Shown in pieces: positions 21,814 through 30,996 of a stretch of 64,000 bases of DNA. The stretch spans positions 218,583-282,582 of the forward strand of contig NZ_PXOH01000004.1 of assembly GCF_003007785.1 (NCBI RefSeq). The letters are read 5' to 3'. The position numbers and the translations under genes are program-made. The notes beneath the pieces were generated by a model. The model ran no database searches. It was not told the origin of the DNA and saw only the letters and a list, made by a program, of their open reading frames with translations. Source of the DNA: Aphanothece hegewaldii CCALA 016 (GTDB taxonomy: Bacteria > Cyanobacteriota > Cyanobacteriia > Cyanobacteriales > Microcystaceae). How positions within the stretch are numbered: position 1 is the first letter of the stretch; every line of letters starts with the position of its first letter.

Positions 21814-23182
21814 AGACGCTCATTAAATGTTGCATGATTATCGAGTAAATATCAGTCGCTTTAATCGCTGTTGAAGGAATAAATTCTTGTTGTGTAATAA
21901 AGATCGGCCATTCTTCAGAAAAAGAACTGACACAACCATGAGAACCTCGAATCAAAGAAGCATCTAAAGGAATCACATCCAGCAAAGAACGAAAACCAAG
22001 CCGTTTTTTAGCTAGAATAGTGCCAATTTTGAGTTTAGGAAATCTGATTTTAGGGTCGAGTAAAAGTTCAACAGGATCATAACCTGGTTTACGGTGGATA
22101 TCGACGGTTCGAGCATAGTCTGGGGCTTTTGTATCGTCTAACCAGTAATAATAAGTGAACCACGCATCGGCTTGAGCGATCGCCACTAATTCCCCAGAAC
22201 GAGGATGATCTAAACCATAAGTTTTTTTACTTGATTCATCTAAAACTTGTGCTACACCTTGAGCATTTAAGAGCAAATCATAAACTTTCGGGATATAGTC
22301 TGGATCATTAATATAAATGTGAGCAATTTGATGATCAGCAACAGCAAAAGCGATACTTGTACCTGCATCTAGATATTCCCTCCCCAACTCCTGACGCACT
22401 TTAAGTAAGCCATTTTCCCGTAAAAGATGATTTAGATGAATGGGTTGAAAAACAGACGTAATACCATATTCAGAAAGAATAATAACCTGAGCATTTCGCT
22501 TTTCATAAAAATCAATTAAATCCAAACAAAGAGTCTCAATATCTGTTAAATCTTGTTGTATTTGTTCTAAATCAGTGCCATAGCGTTGTAAACAGTAATC
22601 GAGGTGAGGTAAATAAACTAAGGTTAAAGTAGGGCTGTAGCGTTGCTCGATCCATTTAGCAGAATCCGCGATCCACTGACTTGATTTAATAGATGTATTC
22701 GGGCCCCAAAAATTAAATAGCGGAAATTGACCTAGTTCATCTTGAATTAATGAGCGTATCCCAGTCGGTTGAGTATAAATATCAGGAATTTTTCGACCAT
22801 CGGCGGGATACATTGGGCGTGGCGTAATCGCATAATCCACCGAGGAATACATATTATACCACCAAAAAAGATTAGCACAGGTAAATGTCGGATCGATCGA
22901 TTTCGCCATTTCCCATATCTTAGGAGACTGGATCAATTTATTAGACTGTCGCCAAAATTTGACTTCACATTCATCCCGAAAATACCATCCGTTGCCGACT
23001 ATTCCGTGTTCTGAGGGCAATTTTCCAGTGAGATAAGTCGCTTGTACTGAACAAGTCACGGCAGGTAAAATAGGTTCAATTGTTGCCACTTGTCCGCAAG
23101 ATGCCCAACGAGACAGTAACGGCATCTTTTCCAGCAAACTAGAAGTTAATCCAACGACATTCAAAACAACAGTTTTTTGCAT
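21812..23182 (-). CDS. eboF: EboF, alkaline phosphatase/nucleotide pyrophosphatase family
   Basis: Last gene of the ebo cluster. The protein belongs to the type I phosphodiesterase/nucleotide pyrophosphatase group in the alkaline phosphatase superfamily: N-terminal VVLNVVGLTSSLL, a nucleophile region LPAVTCSVQATYLTGKLPSEHG, and a metal-binding SEYGITSV plus RGSHGC near the C terminus. The ATG at 23182, 1 nt after the eboE stop, gives the family N terminus (MQKTVVLNVVG); an upstream ATG would add 30 basic residues inside eboE. In Nostoc punctiforme the ebo genes are needed to move the scytonemin monomer to the periplasm. The exact reaction is unknown. Confidence 0.9.
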   Translation of the reverse strand: MQKTVVLNVVGLTSSLLEKMPLLSRWASCGQVATIEPILPAVTCSVQATYLTGKLPSEHGIVGNGWYFRDECEVKFWRQSNKLIQSPKIWEMAKSIDPTFTCANLFWWYNMYSSVDYAITPRPMYPADGRKIPDIYTQPTGIRSLIQDELGQFPLFNFWGPNTSIKSSQWIADSAKWIEQRYSPTLTLVYLPHLDYCLQRYGTDLEQIQQDLTDIETLCLDLIDFYEKRNAQVIILSEYGITSVFQPIHLNHLLRENGLLKVRQELGREYLDAGTSIAFAVADHQIAHIYINDPDYIPKVYDLLLNAQGVAQVLDESSKKTYGLDHPRSGELVAIAQADAWFTYYYWLDDTKAPDYARTVDIHRKPGYDPVELLLDPKIRFPKLKIGTILAKKRLGFRSLLDVIPLDASLIRGSHGCVSSFSEEWPIFITQQEFIPSTAIKATDIYSIIMQHLMSV

Positions 23183-23183
23183 A

Positions 23184-24446
23184 TTATCGCTCAACACCTT
23201 GTAGAGACGAGAATTTTTTCGTTTCCCTGATTTCTGACATTTTCTGCAAAATCCAGCGATATTCCCGTTCAATTGAAGTAAATAAATCTAGCTTCATTGT
23301 GGGAGGTAAAACATCCCAAGTGTAGGTTTCAATTTCCAAATGGTGACAGGTAGAAAACGTTTGTAGAAGTTGTAAAACTTCAATGATGTGATCTTGGGTA
23401 GATTCTAAAAGTTGATAATCCTTAATGAAAATAGGAACATGAAAGTGTGTGCGCCATTCACAGGCAGGCGATCGCTCTAATTCTAAAAGGGCAACGATTA
23501 AATCTGGATAGTGATGTAGAGTACCATCTTCCCATTGTTCGATGACTTGGTGTAGGTAAGTGGATTCAGCAAAGGGAAGCAAGCGATGATATACATCATA
23601 ACGATCGCTTGTTCTTAAATCTACTTTCAGGGCTGAACTAAGCTGAATTTTGCCGATTTTAATTCCTACAGATTGAAACTGACGAAAAACTGTAGCAGGA
23701 TCTTCATATTCAACCGCAAAGTGACAGGTATCGTAACAGATCCGTATGTGTTTTCGTAATAATTCTTCAGCTTGTGATAGACTAATTCCACGATTAAAGG
23801 CTAGATATTTTCTGCCAATTGGCCATAACCAATCTTTAAAGAAATCAATAACTTCTGTCCCATTTTCGATTAATCCATCGGGTTCGGGTTCTAAATCTAA
23901 ATGTAATATTTTTCCCGTGTCCTGCTCAATATCGCTCATTTGTGCCGTTAATTGAGCCAAATGGAGGGAACTAGCAGTCAGGAGCTTTCCGAGGGCTACT
24001 TGATTGCTGTACCACCAAGGTTTATAAGACAAAGGCAAAGTCGAGATACTTCCTTCAATCCCTTTTGGCAATAAAATAGAGAGAATTTTAAGTAAACGTT
24101 GGGTATATTTCAAACGATCTTGCTCAATCCAATCGGGAGCATAAACCCGATCTTTGATGATAGAGTGATGGAAATTACCATAGGGAAAACCATTAAGGGT
24201 AAAGACATATAAATCTTGCTCGGCTAACCAAAACTTAAATCGTTCTAAGTTCTGTTGTGTCAACAGTTCTCGCGCTGCTAAATCCGAAAGTCTTAAACCA
24301 ACACCAAAGGGTGCATCAGGAGAAAGTCGCGCTTTAAGAGAGGGTAGATACTGCTTTAAATTAGTATAGACTTGTGACCAAGTTTCACCCGAATGAACAT
24401 TAGTGCAATAAGTTAAATGAATATTGCGATCGTTGTTAATTTTCAT
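23184..24446 (-). CDS. eboE: EboE, metabolite traffic protein (TIM-barrel, xylose isomerase-like)
   Basis: A 420-residue sugar-phosphate isomerase/xylose isomerase-like TIM-barrel protein, matched by LTYCTNVHSGETW near the N terminus, LTLNGFPYGNFH, HLDLEPEPDG and ICYDTCHFAVEYEDP. The latter two look like metal-binding loops. It lies 42 nt after eboD and abuts eboF, in the canonical eboA-F order. EboE takes part in precursor export during scytonemin synthesis in Nostoc; its substrate is undefined. Confidence 0.93.
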   Translation of the reverse strand: MKINNDRNIHLTYCTNVHSGETWSQVYTNLKQYLPSLKARLSPDAPFGVGLRLSDLAARELLTQQNLERFKFWLAEQDLYVFTLNGFPYGNFHHSIIKDRVYAPDWIEQDRLKYTQRLLKILSILLPKGIEGSISTLPLSYKPWWYSNQVALGKLLTASSLHLAQLTAQMSDIEQDTGKILHLDLEPEPDGLIENGTEVIDFFKDWLWPIGRKYLAFNRGISLSQAEELLRKHIRICYDTCHFAVEYEDPATVFRQFQSVGIKIGKIQLSSALKVDLRTSDRYDVYHRLLPFAESTYLHQVIEQWEDGTLHHYPDLIVALLELERSPACEWRTHFHVPIFIKDYQLLESTQDHIIEVLQLLQTFSTCHHLEIETYTWDVLPPTMKLDLFTSIEREYRWILQKMSEIRETKKFSSLQGVER

Positions 24447-24488
24447 AAAATTTCGGCAAAAAGTAGATTACAGCAATTTTTATGTGGC

Positions 24489-25730
24489 TCAGGTACAGAT
24501 TTCTGGTAGGGGTTTGGTTACCAAACCCTTACGGTGTAATTCTTGTAAAAGAGCGATCGCCTGTTGGTACAGAGTAAGATCAACCTCATGAATCTCGATT
24601 CCCTTGCCAATTTTTTCTAGTACAGTGATCGTTAACTCTCCTCCTAAATGCTCACGAAATTGTGTTAATCCTTGAAAAAGACACCTAGCAGGATTTAGAT
24701 CATGATTGATTAATTCAGGAACAAATAAAATAAAGCCAAGTCTTTTGAGTGTATGAAGAATTTGTTGCCATTGGGAATAGGAGAGTAAACGAGCCAGATA
24801 GGAATATGTACTATCGAGAGCAATACCGATGGCGACAGCCTCTCCATGACGTAAGCGATAATCTGTTAAATGCTCTAAGCGATGGGCTACCCAATGACCA
24901 AAATCGAGGGGACGAGATGAACCTGTTTCAAAAGGATCGCCGCTATTAGCAATATGATCTAAATGTAACTGAGCGCAACGATAGATAATCTGCCGCATCA
25001 CTTCCTTATCTCGGCTCACAATTGCATCGACATTAGTACAAATATATGCAAAAAACTCAGCATCTTTAATTAATGCTACCTTAATCGCCTCAGCAACACC
25101 CGATCGCCAATCTCGCTCATCTAGAGTCGTCAAGAAATCAGAGTCATTAATCACCGCATAGGGAGGGGCAAACGTACCGATAAAGTTCTTTTTTCCAAAA
25201 GCATTAATGCCATTTTTTACCCCGATTCCCGAATCATTTTGCCCTAGTACAGTCGTTGGAATACGAATCAGACGTATCCCACGATGAGCAGTTGCGGCGG
25301 CATATCCCACCATATCGAGCATTGCACCCCCACCGATGGCTAAGATGTAAGAATGACGGCACAATTGCACCCGATCAATGAGAGAATGAAGACTTTGTAC
25401 CGATTTCGGTTCATTTTTGGCGACTTCTCCGCCTGTGACGACGAGAGGAAGATTACACAAGTGTAAATAATCTCGATACCAATCGGCGTAAAGTTGGATT
25501 TTTTCGAGTAATTTAGGATGATGGCGTACTACCCCAGAATCGACAATAGCGATCGCGCCCCTTGGGGATAATCTATTATCTGCCGCTACTACTTGAGCGA
25601 GTAGAGGATTATCTAAATCGAATAAGTGTTCGGTAAAATGAACGTTGTAGCGAAAAGTGACCGGTATTTGTTGCTTAATTGTCGGAAATGATAAAGAAGC
25701 TTGACTGATTTGCTCAATACTAATTGTCAT
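24489..25730 (-). CDS. eboD: EboD, 3-dehydroquinate synthase-like protein
   Basis: The 413-residue protein is a homologue of AroB/sedoheptulose cyclases: NAD-binding GGGAMLDMVGYAAATAHRG, PTTVLGQNDSGIGVKNGINAFGKKN, and the metal-site H of GHWVAHRLEHL and RHGEAVAIG. In the ebo cluster this member does not act as the housekeeping dehydroquinate synthase and its product is unknown. Its last codons include a GGGTTTGGTTACCAAACCC palindrome that encodes part of the C terminus (LVTKPLP). It is 16 nt after eboC. Confidence 0.92.
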   Translation of the reverse strand: MTISIEQISQASLSFPTIKQQIPVTFRYNVHFTEHLFDLDNPLLAQVVAADNRLSPRGAIAIVDSGVVRHHPKLLEKIQLYADWYRDYLHLCNLPLVVTGGEVAKNEPKSVQSLHSLIDRVQLCRHSYILAIGGGAMLDMVGYAAATAHRGIRLIRIPTTVLGQNDSGIGVKNGINAFGKKNFIGTFAPPYAVINDSDFLTTLDERDWRSGVAEAIKVALIKDAEFFAYICTNVDAIVSRDKEVMRQIIYRCAQLHLDHIANSGDPFETGSSRPLDFGHWVAHRLEHLTDYRLRHGEAVAIGIALDSTYSYLARLLSYSQWQQILHTLKRLGFILFVPELINHDLNPARCLFQGLTQFREHLGGELTITVLEKIGKGIEIHEVDLTLYQQAIALLQELHRKGLVTKPLPEICT

Positions 25731-25746
25731 AATTTTTATTACAAAA

Positions 25747-26643
25747 CTAAGTGACTGAAAATAATCGTGCTAAAGCTAGAGAAAAAGGCAGTAAACCAAG
25801 AATCAGGAAACCAAACAAACCACCTGTAAAACCAGCCCCCAAGGTTGCATCAAGAAGGATCAAAGAGATCACACCTACTTTTACTGCTTGACGAATGATC
25901 TCCGGCCTAGGGTGAGTCGTCGCTTTGAGCCAAACAGGAAACACTCGCACCGCAAACAAAGCCCAAAAGGGTAAAGCGAAAAGAAAACTATAATAGGGTT
26001 TCCAAGAAAGAGCTAGTAAACTGATTAGTACAATGGAGAAGAGAACTAAAGCGATCGCACCTGTTTTCTGTTCGCCCCCTGCTACCTCACCGCGACTGAT
26101 GGCAGTTACAGCAGCAATATACAAAATGGGAATTAGAGCAAGATACCAAAATTGGCTAATCATTAGAGGAACTGCACTAACGCCTAACAGTAGATTTCCT
26201 CCCCGACAAAGCCCCATATTAAGCGGGCCAAGCAAAGGATGATGTTTGCTGTAGCGATCGTAAATTAGAGCCAAAACCGCAATTGATACAGCTAAAATCA
26301 TGCTAAGTCTGGAAACTTGGGCGGCGGCAAGAATGCCCACACCTAAAAGCAGAATGCCTAAAACCGTTGCAGCTTGCAGGGAAATGCGACCGCCAGGGAT
26401 AGGTCGTTCTGGTCGTTCGATCGCATCAAGTTGGGCATCGCAAACATCATTAAAAACCACTCCGCCCCCATAAAGCCCCGTCGTTGCCAAGAGTAACCAA
26501 GCCAAAGAAGTAGAATCAGTTATTATCGCATCCGATACGGCAAAACCAGCCAGAATATCAGCCCATGCAGTTACGATATTGGCAGGTCGCATTAGTTGCA
26601 GACAAGCTAACCCGTAATTTTGAAATTTATCTGAAATTTGCAT
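25747..26643 (-). CDS. eboC: EboC, UbiA-type prenyltransferase family
   Basis: An integral membrane protein of 298 residues with about eight helices and the two UbiA Asp-rich motifs: NDVCDAQLDAIERPERPIPG in the first and YDRYSKHHPLLGPLNMGLCRG in the second. UbiA enzymes transfer prenyl groups to aromatic acceptors. In the ebo system it probably makes a lipid-linked species involved in moving the indolic scytonemin precursor across the membrane; that is inference from the family and the Nostoc genetics. It begins 14 nt after eboB. Confidence 0.93.
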   Translation of the reverse strand: MQISDKFQNYGLACLQLMRPANIVTAWADILAGFAVSDAIITDSTSLAWLLLATTGLYGGGVVFNDVCDAQLDAIERPERPIPGGRISLQAATVLGILLLGVGILAAAQVSRLSMILAVSIAVLALIYDRYSKHHPLLGPLNMGLCRGGNLLLGVSAVPLMISQFWYLALIPILYIAAVTAISRGEVAGGEQKTGAIALVLFSIVLISLLALSWKPYYSFLFALPFWALFAVRVFPVWLKATTHPRPEIIRQAVKVGVISLILLDATLGAGFTGGLFGFLILGLLPFSLALARLFSVT

Positions 26644-26657
26644 AATTTCTCTAATTT

Positions 26658-27572
26658 CTATTCAATCAAAACAGGATGGCGCGGGGTTTCTGTAACAGGT
26701 TTTTGTCCTCGCAAGACCGAACTACCGTTAAAGAGTTGTCTTTGATCGACAGGTGGGGAGTTTCGCCAGTCCGTTTCTTTCATCTGTCCACTTTGGCTGT
26801 ATGCAGCAAGAGCATTTCCATAACAAACAGCTTGTACAGTGGTTCGAGGGATACCGCGTTCTAACATTAATTGAGCCGTTTTCGGTACAGCAAGAGGATC
26901 GCTAATACCCCAATCTGCACTGCTATCGATAATAATGCGATCGCTTCCGTATTGACGCACAATCTCGACCATTCGTGCATTGCCCATTATGGTATTAGGA
27001 TAAATGGTAAAAGCCGTCCAAAAACCGCGATCTAAGACTTCCTTCACTGTTTCTTCGTTATTGTGGTCGATAATCACCTGTGTTGGCTTTAGACCATGTT
27101 CCTTGCAAACATCCATACTACGGCTGGTACCCGCTTTTTTGTTGCGGTGTGGTGTATGAACAAGAACGAGTAGATCCATTTCTTTAGCGAGTTCTAGCTG
27201 GAGACGGAAATACTTATCTTCAGCAGGAGTCATGTCATCATAACCAATTTCTCCGATCGCAACCACTCCATCTTTGCAGACATAGAGGGGTAACAATTCC
27301 ATAACCGCTTCGGCTAAAGCTTCATTATTGGCTTCTTTTGAGTTTAAACCGATCGTGCAGTAATGACAGATGCCAAACTGACTAGCCCGAAAGCGTTCCC
27401 AACCGATCAAACTATTAAAATAATCTTGGAAAGAACCGACATGAGTCCGAGGTTGTCCTAACCAAAAAGCAGGTTCAATAACAGCCACTATACCAGCATC
27501 CCGCATCGCCTGATAGTCGTCGGTGGTGCGAGAAGACATATGAATATGAGGATCGATGTACATCATCAGCAA
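26658..27572 (-). CDS. eboB: EboB, TatD-family metal-dependent hydrolase
   Basis: A TIM-barrel hydrolase of 304 residues. It has the metal-ligand pattern of TatD and related amidohydrolases: IDPHIHMSSRT at the N terminus, AIGEIGYDDMT, LVHTPHRNKKAG, IIDHNNEETVK and IIDSSADWG. The ATG at 27572 or three residues later gives the expected start. It stands second in the eboA-F order, 19 nt after eboA. The natural substrate is unknown. Confidence 0.93.
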   Translation of the reverse strand: MLMMYIDPHIHMSSRTTDDYQAMRDAGIVAVIEPAFWLGQPRTHVGSFQDYFNSLIGWERFRASQFGICHYCTIGLNSKEANNEALAEAVMELLPLYVCKDGVVAIGEIGYDDMTPAEDKYFRLQLELAKEMDLLVLVHTPHRNKKAGTSRSMDVCKEHGLKPTQVIIDHNNEETVKEVLDRGFWTAFTIYPNTIMGNARMVEIVRQYGSDRIIIDSSADWGISDPLAVPKTAQLMLERGIPRTTVQAVCYGNALAAYSQSGQMKETDWRNSPPVDQRQLFNGSSVLRGQKPVTETPRHPVLIE

Positions 27573-27591
27573 ATAAAAAAGTTATAGTAAT

Positions 27592-28272
27592 TTATTGGGG
27601 ACAGGTTTCGACGAGTTGCCAGAGTTGATTCGGTACGCTCCGTTTGGCCGATCTGCGTTCTTGGGCATAATCGCTCAACATTTGCGCTAAGGTAGAATTA
27701 GCCCTTCGCTCAAGACCTTGAATTAAATCGAGAGAACTGCCGACAAATAGAGCTTTTAAGATCATTTGATTCCAGGCAATGTCATCAAAATACTCAGCCG
27801 GATAGGGATTTTGTAAAGCCACAGCATCTACTACAGCCGTCATGTTAGAGCGAACTCCTTCTGCTGCCTGTAAGCGCAACTGTTCAGGATAAGATAAAAT
27901 CGGCAAGGCTTGATAGAGGGTAACAAGTTCCTCTAGATTAGCGGTAGCAAAAAGTTTTCCTATTGTGTGTAAATAAAAGTCTTGATTTTGATTGGGCCAA
28001 GACAAAACGAGAAGGGTTCGCGCCACCTGCTGAATATTCCAATGACCTGGATACCAATCAGAACAAACCGTTTGACACGCTTGCCTGTCTTGAGGAAGTA
28101 ACATCAAATCGTCTTTACCGACATGACGAGATACGGCACTAAAGGTAGAAAAAAGCAATCTCTCTGAGAGGATACTTGTAATCTGTTGCCTTTGTTGAGT
28201 GAGCCAGTCCCAACTCTCTCGTTCTAGCTGTCGATAAAGCCAATGATTGAGTAAATTAATTGTTTCATCCAT
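27592..28272 (-). CDS. eboA: EboA domain-containing protein
   Basis: First gene of the ebo set. The protein is helical, about 226 residues, with the EboA features VSRHVGKDDLML and WDVxx-type helices (YPGHWNIQQVARTLLVL). It has no catalytic motif that I can see. I chose the ATG at 28272 (MDETINLLNHW); an upstream start at 28302 adds ten residues and cannot be excluded. The gap to scyF is only 15-45 nt, so ebo genes are in the scytonemin transcription unit. Confidence 0.9.
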   Translation of the reverse strand: MDETINLLNHWLYRQLERESWDWLTQQRQQITSILSERLLFSTFSAVSRHVGKDDLMLLPQDRQACQTVCSDWYPGHWNIQQVARTLLVLSWPNQNQDFYLHTIGKLFATANLEELVTLYQALPILSYPEQLRLQAAEGVRSNMTAVVDAVALQNPYPAEYFDDIAWNQMILKALFVGSSLDLIQGLERRANSTLAQMLSDYAQERRSAKRSVPNQLWQLVETCPQ

Positions 28273-28317
28273 AATCCAGATTAAGCCTTGCAAAATGATC
28301 AAACAAGAGAAAAATCA

Positions 28318-29472
28318 CTATTTTTGTTTTCTGAATTTATTGACAAAAATAGCACTTAGTGCATATCCAATTAATCCTAATAATGAAGAAGGTTCAGGCA
28401 CAGTGGTAGAAGGATCTGGAGGTGCTGCGTCACTAACATTCAAAACTTGGACACGACCTTGGAAGAAATCACCAACATAAAGTTTACTATCGTCGTAATG
28501 TAAACCCGCCGTCCAGTTAAATGTACCTGGTGTCAGATCAAGAGGATTGCCGAAAGGAGGTTCCCCCAGTGCAGGAGGGGAGGCAGCAGCAGGAGTACCA
28601 AAAGTGGTTAGAAAATTACCGTTTTTATCGAAGACCTGAACACGACTATTCTGTGAATCAGCAATGTAGATATTCTCATACTCATCCACTTCTAAACCGA
28701 TCCCCTCTCGCAGTTGTCCTAACGCGCTTCCTTTTTCGCCAAAGGCAAATAGAGGGGTTCCATCTGGATCAAAGACCTGAACGCGATAGTTGTATTGATC
28801 GTTTACATAAATTCTGCCTGTGTTTGGGGAAACCGTGATCCCGGCGGGTCCTTGAAATTGACCTAAACCAGTGCCAGAGCTACCAATAGTCTTGACAAGT
28901 TGACCACTATCAGCATTGTAAACCTTGATCACATCGAGACTAAAATCAGTGATATAGATATTGCCATCATCACCGAAAGACATTCCCCCAGGCCCGAAGA
29001 AAATCCGACCCGCTACAGGCCCACCAAAGGAACCATAAGATCTGATGTATTCTCCCGTGTTGGGATTATAAACATCGATTTCACTATTGAAAACATCACC
29101 GACGTGCAGATCACCCGTAACAGGGTCGAACTTTAAGTCTGCTGGCTCATCGAAACCCTCTCCGCTACCTTGGCGACCACTACCAACCGATCGCAGATAG
29201 TTACCCTGAGCATTAAATACATCGACTCGGTTGCCGAGATTGGCATTAAAAGTACCATCGGGATTAAGTCCACGACCATTACTAACATAAACATCGCCCG
29301 TTGCATCCTGTACCCCGATCCCTTGAGGAACAAACAACTGCCCGGGAGCAAAACCAGGCGCACCAATTTGACTATCGTAGCTAAGACTTAGTGAATACGC
29401 TTTAGGAACCGTCATTAGTCCCAAAAATCCAGCACCTGCCATCGCAAGAGAAAATTGCGCGATCGTTTTCAT
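28318..29472 (-). CDS. scyF: ScyF-like NHL-repeat protein with PEP-CTERM signal
   Basis: The 384-residue protein has a signal peptide (residues 1-27, ending YS-L), then six or so NHL beta-propeller blades (for example GQLFVPQGIGVQDATGDVYV, GQFQGPAGITVSPNTGRIYV). It ends with a PEP-CTERM sorting tail: VPEPSS, a hydrophobic helix and basic KFRKQK. NHL proteins in the scy cluster act in the periplasm late in scytonemin assembly. Position between the ScyD/E protein and eboA matches scyF. The exosortase tag suggests export and processing to the envelope. Confidence 0.9.
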   Translation of the reverse strand: MKTIAQFSLAMAGAGFLGLMTVPKAYSLSLSYDSQIGAPGFAPGQLFVPQGIGVQDATGDVYVSNGRGLNPDGTFNANLGNRVDVFNAQGNYLRSVGSGRQGSGEGFDEPADLKFDPVTGDLHVGDVFNSEIDVYNPNTGEYIRSYGSFGGPVAGRIFFGPGGMSFGDDGNIYITDFSLDVIKVYNADSGQLVKTIGSSGTGLGQFQGPAGITVSPNTGRIYVNDQYNYRVQVFDPDGTPLFAFGEKGSALGQLREGIGLEVDEYENIYIADSQNSRVQVFDKNGNFLTTFGTPAAASPPALGEPPFGNPLDLTPGTFNWTAGLHYDDSKLYVGDFFQGRVQVLNVSDAAPPDPSTTVPEPSSLLGLIGYALSAIFVNKFRKQK

Positions 29473-29496
29473 TGTAAATCTCCTATCAAATATTCG

Positions 29497-30903
29497 TTAT
29501 TTCACTGTGGTTTCTGTTTTGCCGATATTCTCAGAACCGTCTTTAAGCTGTCTACCTTGACGCTTTAATAACAAACCACCACTTAAAGCAGCAAATACTA
29601 ATAAACCTACAGTTGAGGAAGGTTCGGGAACACTTGCAGCATCAAGATCAACTCGAACAACTTGACCCAAATTCGGCCCTACACCGCGTTTTGTGATATA
29701 AATTTCATTGTCAGGCCCGATCGCAAGTCCTGCCGCAGACTCCAAACCTTCACCCGCAGCAACGAGGGTAGTGCGAGTTCCATCAGGAGCAAGTTTAATT
29801 AAAGACCCTGGCAAAAATCGGATATCGCCACCTAACTGAGACTCATCGCTAAACTGTAAAACTAGCAAATTACCATTTTCATCAAAAGTTAGATCGGTAA
29901 TGTGGTTGAATCCTTCTGCGAAAATTTCTGGTATCCCACTTTCTGCAATTCGGAAGATGCGGGCTGCACCATCAAGATAAGGAAAACCCGTGTACTCACC
30001 AACATATAAAGCACCATCTGGCCCGATCGCATTACCTGTAGGGACTGATTGAATGGCAATCCGAGGAGGTTGTCCTGGTTCTTCTGGCGGTAGAAACTCG
30101 ACTAGACCTGGTGGGATCTCTACTCCTGGTGGGAGAGGTGGCAGAACTGTACTACTAACAATATTATCGGGGATAGCAACTGTCTCGAACCCACTACCAT
30201 TAAGTTTAATACTATAAGAAGTGTTTCCACCTGCGTCAATAACATAAGCCGTATCACCACTAATAGTTAAGTCATAGGGATTACTCACCACGTCCCCACC
30301 GTCAGGATTGTTAGTAATTTCATACTCACCAAAGTCAAAAATACTGGTCAGTTCTCCGGTGTTCAAGTCTACTTTAAATAGTTGCGCTAACAAAGGAGTG
30401 TTTAATACTTCATCGGGTGCAGAAGGAGGAAAAGTAGTAATTTGTCCTGGTGGAATCGGGTATTGACTCCCTAGAGTATTTAATTCTAGATCGCGGTTAC
30501 CCGGATAACCAGCAAACCCCGTCAGAAGATACGCGTTACCAAGAGAATCGAACTGTAGATCCTGAAGTCCCGCGCCTTGATTACCAGTGGGTTGTTCTGC
30601 TAGAGATTGAAAGTTATTGAGTATACTACTTTGTTGACCATCGGATGTAACTTTAATGTATGAACCTGTATTACCCGCACAGATCGGCTGAAACAAAGTA
30701 CTAGGAGAGGGCTGACAGTTGCCATTTCCGCCAATCCCAGGCTCTGATACATAAAGCGTACCATCAGGCCCAAAAGACAGCCCACGTGGATTACTAAGCC
30801 CTTCGACGATGGGTGTAAGGGTTACAGCTTCGGCGATTCCTGCTCCAGATACAATAGCAACACTACAAGTAAAAAATGCAAAAGTAAATTGTTTGAGTTT
30901 CAT
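29497..30903 (-). CDS. ScyD/ScyE family protein
   Basis: About 468 residues from the ATG at 30903, which gives a clean signal peptide (MKLKQFTFAFFTCSVAIVSG); the open frame extends 15 codons further. The body is a beta-propeller with the ScyD/E hallmark LSNPRGLSFGPDGTLYVSEPG and GLAIGPDNEIYITKRG near the end. A PEP-CTERM tail (VPEPSSTVGLLVF, then basic residues) is present. Nostoc has separate scyD and scyE; here only one family member lies between scyC and scyF, so it may cover both roles or the other is elsewhere. It should act in the periplasm. Confidence 0.88.
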   Translation of the reverse strand: MKLKQFTFAFFTCSVAIVSGAGIAEAVTLTPIVEGLSNPRGLSFGPDGTLYVSEPGIGGNGNCQPSPSTLFQPICAGNTGSYIKVTSDGQQSSILNNFQSLAEQPTGNQGAGLQDLQFDSLGNAYLLTGFAGYPGNRDLELNTLGSQYPIPPGQITTFPPSAPDEVLNTPLLAQLFKVDLNTGELTSIFDFGEYEITNNPDGGDVVSNPYDLTISGDTAYVIDAGGNTSYSIKLNGSGFETVAIPDNIVSSTVLPPLPPGVEIPPGLVEFLPPEEPGQPPRIAIQSVPTGNAIGPDGALYVGEYTGFPYLDGAARIFRIAESGIPEIFAEGFNHITDLTFDENGNLLVLQFSDESQLGGDIRFLPGSLIKLAPDGTRTTLVAAGEGLESAAGLAIGPDNEIYITKRGVGPNLGQVVRVDLDAASVPEPSSTVGLLVFAALSGGLLLKRQGRQLKDGSENIGKTETTVK

Positions 30904-30996
30904 TGTTTTAAGAAATTTGTTAGTAGATTGATGGTTTTTACAAGACAAAAAGTCTTTATTTTGCTCTAAAAAAACAGATCGGACCGTTAGCTTAAG

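Noticed and set aside
24489..25730. Housekeeping aroB
   Set aside because: It matches dehydroquinate synthase, but its position inside eboA-F and divergence of the C terminus identify it as EboD.
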